64,000 nt of DNA from Acetobacter cibinongensis (GTDB taxonomy: Bacteria; Pseudomonadota; Alphaproteobacteria; Acetobacterales; Acetobacteraceae): the NCBI RefSeq assembly GCF_000963925.1, contig NZ_BAMV01000018.1, positions 1-64,000 on the forward strand, written 5' to 3'. Positions 1 to 7,984 of this stretch are shown here, in pieces. The notes under the pieces are model-generated. The model made no database searches. It was given only the letters and a program-made list of their open reading frames with translations, and was not told where the DNA came from. The translations under genes and the position numbers were made by a program. Numbering within the stretch: the first letter of the stretch is position 1; each line of letters begins with the position of its first letter.

Positions 1-62
1 AGGGATTGAACCTGTGACCCCCGCCGTGTGAAGGCGATGCTCTACCGCTGAGCTACGCGCCC
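1..62 (-). tRNA. tRNA-Val (anticodon CAC), 3' end cut by window edge
   Basis: Read on the minus strand, the sequence begins with acceptor strand GGGCGCG, followed by TA and a D-arm GCTC...GAGC. The anticodon stem TCGCC/GGCGG closes the seven-base loop TTCACAC, which places anticodon CAC (reads GUG, valine) at positions 34-36. The T-arm is only partly present, because the window starts inside it, so the 3' acceptor strand lies outside. The 5' end is at 62, set by the acceptor strand. Identity as valine rests on the anticodon. Confidence 0.88.
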
Positions 63-119
63 GGTTGTTGGTGTGCGTGATAGCCAACTTTAAGAGGGTT
101 GGCAACCCAATTTTTACTG

Positions 120-1952
120 TTATTTCGTGGTGTTAGCGAGTTCCTCTCGCTTCATTTCCAGCTCCAGCCATCGTTCTTCAGCCAAAGCAAGCGCCTGCTC
201 AACCTCTTCCAAGTCTTTTGTGAACTTAGAATACGCTTTTGGGTCTTTTGCATACAAACCTGTATCTTCGAGCTTGCCGCGAAGACTTTGCGCTTTGCTC
301 TCCAGCTTTGCCATTTCTTTTGGCAAATTGTCCAAAGCAAACTGATCTTTATAGCTCAACTTTTTCGCAGGAGTTTTTGCTGCCGTGGCAGGTTGCGCCA
401 CGCTGATAACAGGAATGCCGGTTTTGATTTCTTCTGAAATCCCGCCTTTTTTCTGCACCAGCATATCACTGTAGCCGCCTGCATATTCTATCCAGGTGCC
501 GGCACTCTCTGTTGCGAGTACGGATGTAGCAACTCGATCGAGAAAATCTCGATCATGGCTCACAAGCAAGACTGTCCCATCATAAGAAGACAGCATATCC
601 TGCAACAGGTCGAGCGTCTCCAAATCGAGGTCGTTGGTTGGCTCATCCAGAACCAGAAGGTTAGATGGCCTAGCAAGTGCGCATGCAAGCATAAGCCGCC
701 CACGCTCACCGCCTGAAAGTGCACTTACAGGTGTACGAGCTTGCTCCGGACGGAAGAGAAAGTCTTTCATGTAACCGATGACATGCCGCTTCTCATCACC
801 AATCTGAACCATATCACCACCACCGCCTGTAAGAGTGTCGGCTAAGGTCTGATCCGGATTAAGCGTTTTGCGTTGCTGATCAAGTGAGACCATTGCGAGA
901 GAAGGGCCAAGAGCAATATGGCCGCTATCTGGGCAATCCTGACCTATAAGAAGGCGCAGCAACGTTGTTTTGCCTGCACCGTTAGCACCAACAATGGCAA
1001 GCCGGTCACCACGCAGTATCCTGAGATTGAGGTCTTTGACAATTGTCCTGTCACCCCAAGCTTTATTGACATGCTCCGCAACAGCAACAAGCTTACTAGA
1101 CGTACCGGCAGACTGTGCAACCAGGGTGACAGTGCCCGTAGCGCGCACAGCATCTCGGCGCGCCTGCCTTAATGCGGCTAACTCACCGACACGGCGTACA
1201 TTCCGCTTGCGGCGCGCAGTCACCCCGTAGCGCATCCAATCTTCTTCGCGGGCTATTTGCCTATCAAGCTTATGTGCATCGCGTTCTTCCTGCTCAAGAA
1301 CTTCTTCGCGCCACTCCTCAAAGCGTTCAAATCCTTGCTCCAGGCGACGCGTAATACCTCGATCAAGCCAGACAACGGCACGGGATAACGTTGAAAGCAT
1401 ACGTCTGTCATGGCTGATAATCACCATGGCGCAATTTAGGCTTAAAAGTTCTTTTTCGAGCCACTCAATGGTTGGCATATCAAGATGGTTGGTCGGCTCA
1501 TCAAGAAGCAGGACATCCGGTGCGGCAGCCAGAATACCGGCTATTGCACACCGGCGTGTCTCCCCCCCGGACAAATGAGCCGTTTTTTTCGAACCGTCCA
1601 AATCGAGCGCGTCAAGCAGGGCTTCCGCCCGCCATGTGTTTTCCGGTTCATCAATGCAGCTTTGCACGTAATCCGATGCCGTTGCGAAACCTGAAAGGTC
1701 CGGCTCTTGGCGCAAATAACGCAGCTTTGCTCCAGGTTGCACAAAAACACTACCAGAGTCTGGCTGGATAACGCCTGCCGCAATTTTCAGGAGCGTGGAT
1801 TTACCCGAGCCATTGCGGCCCACCAGGCAAACGCGCTCACCCCGCGCAACAGCAAGGTTGCTTTTGTCGAGTAACGGCCGTCCCCCTAGAGTAAGAGAGA
1901 CATCTTGAAGGTGCAAAAGGGGAGGAAGTGCCATACCGCACTTCTGTGTCAT
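120..1952 (-). CDS. uup: ABC-F family ATPase, Uup-like
   Basis: 610-residue soluble protein with two ABC ATPase domains and no membrane segment, the ABC-F layout. Domain 1 has Walker A GRNGSGKS at residues 45-52, signature LSGGE at 127-131 and Walker B LLLDEP at 148-153. A charged linker (about 205-270) follows, then domain 2 with GANGAGKT at 322-329 and LSGGE at 412-416. The last 75 residues are a charged helical hairpin like the Uup C-terminal DNA- or ribosome-binding coiled coil, which separates it from EttA. Known Uup proteins act on ribosomes and on branched DNA intermediates and reduce transposon excision. A second possible start is Met7 (MALPPLL), where homology to the ABC domain begins. 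It stands alone between tRNA-Val and phyR, both of which are also on the minus strand. Confidence 0.9.
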   Translation of the reverse strand: MTQKCGMALPPLLHLQDVSLTLGGRPLLDKSNLAVARGERVCLVGRNGSGKSTLLKIAAGVIQPDSGSVFVQPGAKLRYLRQEPDLSGFATASDYVQSCIDEPENTWRAEALLDALDLDGSKKTAHLSGGETRRCAIAGILAAAPDVLLLDEPTNHLDMPTIEWLEKELLSLNCAMVIISHDRRMLSTLSRAVVWLDRGITRRLEQGFERFEEWREEVLEQEERDAHKLDRQIAREEDWMRYGVTARRKRNVRRVGELAALRQARRDAVRATGTVTLVAQSAGTSSKLVAVAEHVNKAWGDRTIVKDLNLRILRGDRLAIVGANGAGKTTLLRLLIGQDCPDSGHIALGPSLAMVSLDQQRKTLNPDQTLADTLTGGGGDMVQIGDEKRHVIGYMKDFLFRPEQARTPVSALSGGERGRLMLACALARPSNLLVLDEPTNDLDLETLDLLQDMLSSYDGTVLLVSHDRDFLDRVATSVLATESAGTWIEYAGGYSDMLVQKKGGISEEIKTGIPVISVAQPATAAKTPAKKLSYKDQFALDNLPKEMAKLESKAQSLRGKLEDTGLYAKDPKAYSKFTKDLEEVEQALALAEERWLELEMKREELANTTK

Positions 1953-2025
1953 GATTCCAAGTTATGCAAGATATGGACGAAAAATCCGCGATTAAAAATG
2001 TTTCGGCTGTAATTGGGACCCGGGT

Positions 2026-2772
2026 TTAAGAATGTGCCAACTCAAATTTGCTGACCGCCTGATACGTCGCAACTGCTAGTGTCAAAGGTTCAAATGGCTT
2101 GGTAATCACAAAACTAGGTTCTGATGTTTCACCGGTTAACAGGCGCTCGGGGTAAGCGGTTACGTAAATGACTGGAGCATTGTGCGTTTTCGTAATCTCA
2201 GCCACCGCACGCATTCCATCGCCGCCAGCCCCCAGATTGATATCTGCCAAAATCAGACCCGGCCGTGTTTTTTGGGCAATGTGAATAGCATCTGCCTGCG
2301 TATGAGCCACTCCAGCCACCTTGTGGCCGCATTGGAGAACCAGTTCCTCTATATCCATTGCGATAATGGGTTCATCTTCAATAATCAGGACAGAGGTCTG
2401 GATGCCGGTTTTTAGGTAAGCATAAGCCTTATCTGCTTCTTCTTTGGTTTGTTGCGGTGTCAGATCTAATATTTTTGCAACCATATCCGGTGACACTTCT
2501 TCCAGAGTCAGGAGAAGGAGGATCTGTCGCTGCACCACGGTTAATTCATTTTTGGAGGCATCAACATGAACATGGTTTACGAAGTGCCGCGAAATTTCAC
2601 GGTAGAGGCGGCATAAGGCTGGAAGATCGTCCCCAGAGTGATTGGTTGTAAGGCTGCGCAAACTTTGGGCAACCAGCAGATCTCCCCGTGATTGACTCCG
2701 CGTCAAGGCACGCGCGTATCGTCTGCCATAAGGAAGAGCTTGAATTAAAGCATCGCGCTGTGACTCTGGCAT
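2026..2772 (-). CDS. phyR: PhyR-type response regulator, anti-anti-sigma factor
   Basis: 248 residues in the PhyR order: an N-terminal sigma-factor-like domain (about 1-122) and a C-terminal receiver domain (about 125-240). The receiver has the acidic pair E132-D133, the phosphoacceptor Asp177 (LADINLG) and the conserved Lys225 (ITKPFEP). In Alphaproteobacteria, phosphorylated PhyR exposes its sigma-like domain, which captures the anti-sigma factor NepR and frees EcfG. Start: AAGGAG lies 7 bases before the ATG at 2772. The gene is transcribed away from the ECF, nepR and kinase genes on the other strand, which is the usual arrangement of this locus. I saw no clear EcfG-type promoter (GGAAC and CGTT boxes at 16-17 bases) in front of it. 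Confidence 0.95.
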   Translation of the reverse strand: MPESQRDALIQALPYGRRYARALTRSQSRGDLLVAQSLRSLTTNHSGDDLPALCRLYREISRHFVNHVHVDASKNELTVVQRQILLLLTLEEVSPDMVAKILDLTPQQTKEEADKAYAYLKTGIQTSVLIIEDEPIIAMDIEELVLQCGHKVAGVAHTQADAIHIAQKTRPGLILADINLGAGGDGMRAVAEITKTHNAPVIYVTAYPERLLTGETSEPSFVITKPFEPLTLAVATYQAVSKFELAHS

Positions 2773-2863
2773 GACAAATCTCCTTAGCGTGGAGTAAGAA
2801 CGTTAAAACCCGCGGGGACATAACGATGACACGCACAACCGCCTACAGGAAGAGGTAAGTGTT

Positions 2864-3382
2864 CTGAAAAGCAATAATTTACAGGACAGTAGCGCCTCTG
2901 CATCACATTTCAGGAAAGAGCTGCTCTCCATTATTCCATCATTGCGGGCTTTTGCACGGTTTTTGGCACGTAACCCGTCCACAGCAGATGATTTGGTGCA
3001 GGAGACGATCCTACGAGCATTAGCCAAATCAGAGCAATATCAGGAAGACACAAATCTGAAAGCATGGGCGTTCTCGATATTACGCAACATGTTCCTTGAG
3101 CAGACACGGCGCCGAAAAAAAGAACAGGAAGTGCTAGAATGTTATGCATCTAACGCCTCCCTGCAGGCAGCCAGTCAACCGAGTGGGCCCGATCGACAAG
3201 CCCTACACGACCTCGATGAGATGTTGTGGAAAATTTCCCCACTTCTCCGGGAGGCGCTGGTTTTGATTGGTGCACAAGGCATGAGCTATGAGGAAGCTGC
3301 TTTAGTGTGCAATGCATCTGTAGGAACAATGAAAACGCGCGTCTCACGCGCCCGATCCGAATTAATGAAGCTTTCATCTTAG
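2864..3382 (+). CDS. ECF sigma factor (EcfG-like, first paralogue), start uncertain
   Basis: ECF sigma factor with region 2 (helices around RAFARFLARN and DDLVQET) and region 4 (GMSYEEAALVCNASVGTMKTR) ending in RVSRARSEL. Reading upstream in frame, the conserved first helix (FRKELLSIIPSLRAFARF) continues past the TTG at 2942, so starting there would cut into the fold. The frame is open back to 2807 but holds no ATG or GTG. A CTG at 2864 is preceded by a strong AGGAAGAGG ribosome site 8 bases upstream, and I use it as the likely start (172 residues). If non-standard starts are disallowed, the gene would be called from 2942 (146 residues). It belongs to the general stress locus and lies divergent from phyR. 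Its relation to the second ECF gene just downstream is paralogous. Either could be the main EcfG. Confidence 0.8.
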   Translation: MKSNNLQDSSASASHFRKELLSIIPSLRAFARFLARNPSTADDLVQETILRALAKSEQYQEDTNLKAWAFSILRNMFLEQTRRRKKEQEVLECYASNASLQAASQPSGPDRQALHDLDEMLWKISPLLREALVLIGAQGMSYEEAALVCNASVGTMKTRVSRARSELMKLSS

Positions 3383-3506
3383 CCTCTAAAGCACTGTAAT
3401 ATATAATTTTTATTCACGAAAATATTTTTCTGAAAATTCTTTGTAACCTTTTCACCCTCTCGTTCATTCCCTTTGTAAGAACGCATTAAAAGCAAAGGGT
3501 ATCCCG

Positions 3507-4082
3507 ATGACGACTTCATTCCATGACCAAGTGATCGCCATTCTGCCTAAGCTGCGTGTGCAAGCTCTGGCTCTCACACGCAACCGCGCAGCGGCAGAAG
3601 ATCTGGTGCAGGATGCTGTCTGCAATGCCCTTGCTGCACAGAACAGCTTTGCCCCTGGCACAAATTTTCCAGCATGGATGCATCGTATTCTGAGAAATCG
3701 ATTCATTTCTGATTTGCGCAAAAAGCGGGAAACAACGGATGTGGACGATATGCCCGCTTCTTTCCTTGCAACCAACGCGCCCCATGAAGACCGCATTATT
3801 CTGAAAGACCTTGATGCTGCTCTGGCCCGCCTGCCAGATGATCAGCGTGAAGCGCTCGTTTTGGGCGTGCTGGAAGGTATGAGCTATCAGGAACTGGCTG
3901 AAATTGCCGGTTGCGCCGTTGGCACGGCAAAAAGTCGAGTGTTCCGTGCACGCCGTCAGCTAGAAGTATGGATGACAGGTGAGGAACATGTTGGTAATGA
4001 ACGTCTGAAATCTCAGGCTGCGGCGCTCCGTCGTAAACTTGATCGCGATGCAGAGGAACGTCCGGCAGCGCGTAGGGTTTGA
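3507..4082 (+). CDS. ecfG: EcfG-type general stress sigma factor (second paralogue)
   Basis: 191-residue ECF sigma factor. Region 2 spans about residues 6-75 (RVQALALTRN, AEDLVQDAV, WMHRILRNRF) and region 4 about 105-160 (LPDDQREALVLGVLEGMSYQ, then the DNA-reading helix VGTAKSRVFRARRQLE). The last 30 residues are a basic and acidic tail not needed for the ECF core. Start ATG 3507 follows AAAGGG about 8 bases upstream. A partner-switching EcfG directs RNA polymerase to stress genes and is held by NepR, encoded 56 bases downstream. The position directly before nepR is the classic place for ecfG, so the symbol is given here and not to the paralogue before it. The 124-base leader (3383-3506) is AT-rich; no exact EcfG promoter was seen. 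Confidence 0.92.
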   Translation: MTTSFHDQVIAILPKLRVQALALTRNRAAAEDLVQDAVCNALAAQNSFAPGTNFPAWMHRILRNRFISDLRKKRETTDVDDMPASFLATNAPHEDRIILKDLDAALARLPDDQREALVLGVLEGMSYQELAEIAGCAVGTAKSRVFRARRQLEVWMTGEEHVGNERLKSQAAALRRKLDRDAEERPAARRV

Positions 4083-4138
4083 GGGCGCAGCCTCATTAGG
4101 CAACTTATAGGGCGAACTAGCGGGTTTAGGCATGTCAG

Positions 4139-4375
4139 ATGTTTGCTATTCGGACAGAAAACATGACTTTTCCGTTAGGCGGGCCATGGTCGTACCGCCG
4201 CATGGAAAAATCTATGGATGAAGACAAGGCCGGAGCGCCTTCAAAAACGTCTGACCAGGCGTTTGATCTCTGGCTCAAACGTGGACTTCACCAGCTTTTC
4301 GATGACGTGGCAAATGAACCCATACCAGAAGAACTGTTGAAGCTCATTGAAGAAGACCGTCGGGACGAGGCCTGA
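4139..4375 (+). CDS. nepR: NepR-like anti-sigma factor
   Basis: Short protein with the NepR signature near its C-terminus: two amphipathic helices in LWLKRGLHQLFDDV and PIPEELLKLIEED. NepR binds EcfG under calm conditions and is pulled away by phosphorylated PhyR. As given it has 78 residues from ATG 4139 (TTTAGG lies about 8 bases upstream). Later in-frame ATGs at 4202 and 4214 would give 57 or 53 residues and remove only the poorly conserved N-terminal part; GGAAAAA before 4214 makes that start possible too. The gene overlaps the start of the sensor kinase by 29 bases, so translation of the two is probably coupled. Confidence 0.88.
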   Translation: MFAIRTENMTFPLGGPWSYRRMEKSMDEDKAGAPSKTSDQAFDLWLKRGLHQLFDDVANEPIPEELLKLIEEDRRDEA

Positions 4376-6143
4376 GACATCCAAGCATGAAAGGCTCCCG
4401 CATTCCCTGCGGGGTGTCTTTAATTATGTCTTGTTTGGATTAGGCCGAACGTTCAGCACAACCAGTGCGCGAATGCGCCTGATCATAGGCTTATCTGCGG
4501 TGCCAGTGGTGTGCATTGGCTCCGCAATGGCTATTCATAACTATCATGAATTGATGGTTGGTAGCGCTCAACGCGCCTCCACAGCCATTACACGGCTAGA
4601 TTTGCAGTTTCGTCATGATACAGACCGCCTTCGCAGCGCTCTGGAAACCATTGGCAGCATGGGCTTGACGCCTGACCAAATAGGTCATGCACTTTCTCTT
4701 GCAGAGACAATGAGCGGGCAAAGATACTGCTACCTCGGCGTTTTGGACGCTGACGGTGAACAGCTTCACGCTGTATCCCCAGTGGGTGGCAAGTGCGCAT
4801 CGGTCGGCAGGCCAGATCCTCTCCCATCATTTGATGCGACTCTGTTAGAAGCCGTTCAGACCGACGATGGCACAGAGGAGCAGGGCTCTTTTTTACGCAT
4901 CACCGTACCAGCCGTCTTTTTATCCATTCCCGAGACGCATGGATATCTGATTGGTGTCTTAAAGCTGTCCCGAAAATCCTCTTTTCTATCCAGCGCCGCT
5001 GGCTGGCAGGCTTTTTCGGACGAAAGCAACCCCCTGCGGGCGTGGCTGGTTGACGAGAATAATCACCTCAAAGCTGTTTGCACTGATTGCAAATGGACGG
5101 CTCCTCCTACTCACATCGTTACGCAGCTTAGAAAGCAGCTAAATGACGGAAGCGGTACAATCGCATCATTTTCTACAGCCGAGGGTGGCTATGCGCTCGG
5201 AGCCATAGCCGGGGGGACCGACATCCTTGTTGCAACACCACGCACCCCGCATGAAAGTAGCGCTTTGAGAACCATGGTTCTGGAAATTTCAGGCCTTGTT
5301 TTTCTTCTGGTCATTGGTTTGGGTGGCGTAACTCTTGCCGCGAATGTCGTTCTGGTATGGCCACTGCGCCGGCTTACCTACTCTGTGCAAAAATGGCAGA
5401 TGGAGGGCGTGTTTGATGGTCGGATCACACGAGCTATGCCTCTGGAACTACAACGTTTAGGCCAGGCCTTCACCAGAGCAACACGAAGGCTCTCCCGCCA
5501 TGAAGCTCGGCTTAAAGAGGCGATGGCGCATCAAGAACTGCTCATGCGCGAGATTCACCATCGTGTAAAAAACAATCTGCAAATCGTTGCGTCACTTCTA
5601 AATTTGCAGGCAGGTCGCATTTCCAACCCAGAATTTCGGGCAGAATTTGCCCTAGCCCGGGATAGAGTGAGGGCTCTCGCCACCCTGCATCGTAGTCTGT
5701 ACGCCGAGGACAGGCTGGACAGCCTTAATATGTCCAGCTTTTTGAAAGAATTATGCGGGCAGACCCTGCATATTGCCGGGGAATATGAGACTGGCAGAAT
5801 TGACATGGAAATAAGCTGTGACGACTTTTCCATGAACCCGGACCAAGCCGTGCCACTGGCCTTGATTGTTACCGAATTGGTAACAAACGCCATAAAATAT
5901 GCGTTTCCAGACGGCCGTTCTGGCATAATATCTGTTTCATTGACCCATGCGGACAAGATGGTGACCCTGAATATAGGGGATAACGGGATTGGATGCACAC
6001 CGGACCAATGCGACATAAGTGGCCAACAGGGGATTGGCCTTAAACTTATTAAAGGCTTTGCACGTCAGCTTAACGCAACATTTGTTCAAAACTGCCAGAA
6101 TGGGACTCATTACAGTTTTGTTTTTCCATTAGAGCAGAAATAG
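4347..6143 (+). CDS. HisKA_2 sensor histidine kinase of the general stress response (PhyK-like)
   Basis: 598 residues if read from TTG 4347; ATG 4473 would give 556. Transmembrane helices lie at about 44-64 and 310-336 and enclose a roughly 245-residue periplasmic sensor domain. A HAMP-like stretch follows (340-385). The HisKA_2 dimerisation and phosphotransfer motif IHHRVKNNLQ places the acceptor at His404. The ATPase domain has the N box around Asn514 (TELVTNAIKY), the G1 box DNGIG (545-549) and GIGLKLIKG (562-570). Position right after nepR and the kinase type, typical of PhyR partners, suggest that it phosphorylates PhyR. The signal it senses is unknown. The periplasmic part has cysteines at 128, 150, 245 and 248, including CTDC at 245-248. 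Confidence 0.88.
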   Translation: MKKTVGTRPETSKHERLPHSLRGVFNYVLFGLGRTFSTTSARMRLIIGLSAVPVVCIGSAMAIHNYHELMVGSAQRASTAITRLDLQFRHDTDRLRSALETIGSMGLTPDQIGHALSLAETMSGQRYCYLGVLDADGEQLHAVSPVGGKCASVGRPDPLPSFDATLLEAVQTDDGTEEQGSFLRITVPAVFLSIPETHGYLIGVLKLSRKSSFLSSAAGWQAFSDESNPLRAWLVDENNHLKAVCTDCKWTAPPTHIVTQLRKQLNDGSGTIASFSTAEGGYALGAIAGGTDILVATPRTPHESSALRTMVLEISGLVFLLVIGLGGVTLAANVVLVWPLRRLTYSVQKWQMEGVFDGRITRAMPLELQRLGQAFTRATRRLSRHEARLKEAMAHQELLMREIHHRVKNNLQIVASLLNLQAGRISNPEFRAEFALARDRVRALATLHRSLYAEDRLDSLNMSSFLKELCGQTLHIAGEYETGRIDMEISCDDFSMNPDQAVPLALIVTELVTNAIKYAFPDGRSGIISVSLTHADKMVTLNIGDNGIGCTPDQCDISGQQGIGLKLIKGFARQLNATFVQNCQNGTHYSFVFPLEQK

Positions 6144-6259
6144 CGGCCACTCTTTGTGGCAGAAACTGGGGGAGACGAGCCGATATGCCATGCTTGCAGC
6201 CGGGCCGCGCGTGGTTAACTATTTGCGTTACGCGCCGTCCGGTATAAACGGCTATCCCC

Positions 6260-7981
6260 ATGAGCGGTGAAAAAGCAGCAGTACGAGCCTGGACGCGGAA
6301 ACAGTCGCTATTAGGGCGACGGGCAGCACGGCCAGTTATTCTCCTAGGTCTACTCTCTCCTCTGTGTGGGGTAGGGCAGGCATGGTGTATTGCGACCCTA
6401 CTTGGCTGTGCACTCATGAGCTTGAGCGATGGCCCGGTGACCGCTTGTCCATCGTGGCCTTTGTACGGCTTCATACTTTTCGCACTCATCCGCGCCATCT
6501 GTATGATGGGCAGCGATGTGGCTGCGGCGAAGTCTGGCATTAATGCAAGACAGCGGTTACGCAACTCCGTTCTCCACTCCATTCTTACCGGCGGGCCAGC
6601 CCTTCTCCGCAACACACATAGCGGTGTTCTGGCGACGACTGCGGTCGACCGGATTGAAGCGCTGGATGGTTTCTTTGCACGCTGGATTCCTGCCTCCGTA
6701 TTATGGATGGCAGCCCCCCTTATTATCCTCATTCCTGTTTACGTGGTGAGCCCCCAGGCCGCGCTCGTACTTGGCTTATGCGGTTTGACCGTGCCTTTCT
6801 GCCAAGCCATTTTTGGTATTGGCGCCGCAGTTGCGTCTCGCAATCAGTTCCTTGCCATGACACGCTTGCAGGCGCGCTTCCTAGACCGCGTAAAAGGCAT
6901 AGCCACTATTGTGCTTGCTGGCCGCACCGAAGATGAAACCCGCCGCCTTGCTGGTGCGGCAGAAGAATTACGCCTCCGCACCATGAAAGTGCTGCGGGTA
7001 GCCTTTCTTTCCTCTGCTTCGATAGATTGCGCAATGGTGGTTGCATTAATTGTGCTTGCCACTCTTACTGGAGCACATGCACTAGCTCAAAAAGAGGCGG
7101 GGGCGCACAGCCTGCTTGAGCCAATGTTGCGGAACGGCCTGTTTGTTCTGATTGTCATCCCTGAGTTTTTTGCCCCTCTGAGATCCATGGCGCTCGCATA
7201 TCAAGATCGCGCTCATGCACAGGGCGCCGCTACCGCAATACTGGACTTGCCGGACCCAGTTGTTCCTGCCGTCCTACCTGAGGGCACACGAACCGTCACC
7301 GCGAACGGCGTTACTGTTGCTTTAGATGATGTCTGCTTTACATGGGACCCGGCCCGTGGACCCGCCCTGCAAAATATAAGTTTTACAGTCCCTGCGGGAG
7401 AGACGCTTATTCTGGCAGGTGAGTCTGGTTCCGGCAAATCAACAATCATGGAGCTACTGCTCGGATTTATAACGCCAGATTCAGGTCGTGTACTCCTAAA
7501 CGGTGCTCCTCTGGAAACACTGGTGCCGGATTCACTCTGCCGCATGATCTCCTGGATTGGGCAGAAACCCGTTCTGTTTGCAGGCTCACTCCGGGATAAT
7601 GTACTTTTTGCCAGCCCGGATGCTGACGAAGAAAGTTTGCAGGCTGCTTTGAAAGCAGCCGCCGTTGATGAATTCTTGCCTCTTTTGCCAAACGGACTTG
7701 AAACCATGATTGGGGAAGGCGGATTTGGCCTCTCCGGCGGCCAGGCCCAACGTATTGCTATCGCCCGTGCTTATTTAAAAAATGCACCCGTACTGCTTTT
7801 GGATGAGCCAACTGCGCATCTTGATCCGTTAACCGAGAAAAGCGTTTTTCTGAGCCTGCAGCGCTTAGCTGCACAAAAAACCGTAATTCTGGCAACGCAC
7901 TCTGCTGCCGCACATATGCTCAACGGGCGTCGCATAGACTTGCAGCGGGGCGTTATTGTAAGCCGGCAAGGAGCTGCCTGA
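6260..7981 (+). CDS. cydD: Thiol reductant ABC exporter, subunit CydD
   Basis: 573-residue half-transporter. An N-terminal membrane domain of about six helices (roughly 20-330) is fused to an ABC ATPase with Walker A GESGSGKS (about 387-394), signature LSGGQ (about 490-494) and Walker B LLLLDEP (about 511-517). CydDC forms a heterodimer in the inner membrane that exports cysteine and glutathione to the periplasm, needed for assembly of cytochrome bd and periplasmic redox balance. cydC starts 3 bases after the stop, so they form one operon. No good ribosome site is visible before ATG 6260. cydAB genes are not next to it in this window. Confidence 0.92.
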   Translation: MSGEKAAVRAWTRKQSLLGRRAARPVILLGLLSPLCGVGQAWCIATLLGCALMSLSDGPVTACPSWPLYGFILFALIRAICMMGSDVAAAKSGINARQRLRNSVLHSILTGGPALLRNTHSGVLATTAVDRIEALDGFFARWIPASVLWMAAPLIILIPVYVVSPQAALVLGLCGLTVPFCQAIFGIGAAVASRNQFLAMTRLQARFLDRVKGIATIVLAGRTEDETRRLAGAAEELRLRTMKVLRVAFLSSASIDCAMVVALIVLATLTGAHALAQKEAGAHSLLEPMLRNGLFVLIVIPEFFAPLRSMALAYQDRAHAQGAATAILDLPDPVVPAVLPEGTRTVTANGVTVALDDVCFTWDPARGPALQNISFTVPAGETLILAGESGSGKSTIMELLLGFITPDSGRVLLNGAPLETLVPDSLCRMISWIGQKPVLFAGSLRDNVLFASPDADEESLQAALKAAAVDEFLPLLPNGLETMIGEGGFGLSGGQAQRIAIARAYLKNAPVLLLDEPTAHLDPLTEKSVFLSLQRLAAQKTVILATHSAAAHMLNGRRIDLQRGVIVSRQGAA

Positions 7982-7984
7982 ACT

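Noticed and set aside
3383-3506. EcfG-type promoter (GGAAC, 16-17 bases, CGTT) before the second sigma gene
   Set aside because: GTAAC at 3443 and CGTT at 3461 occur but the spacer is 13 bases and the first box is incomplete.
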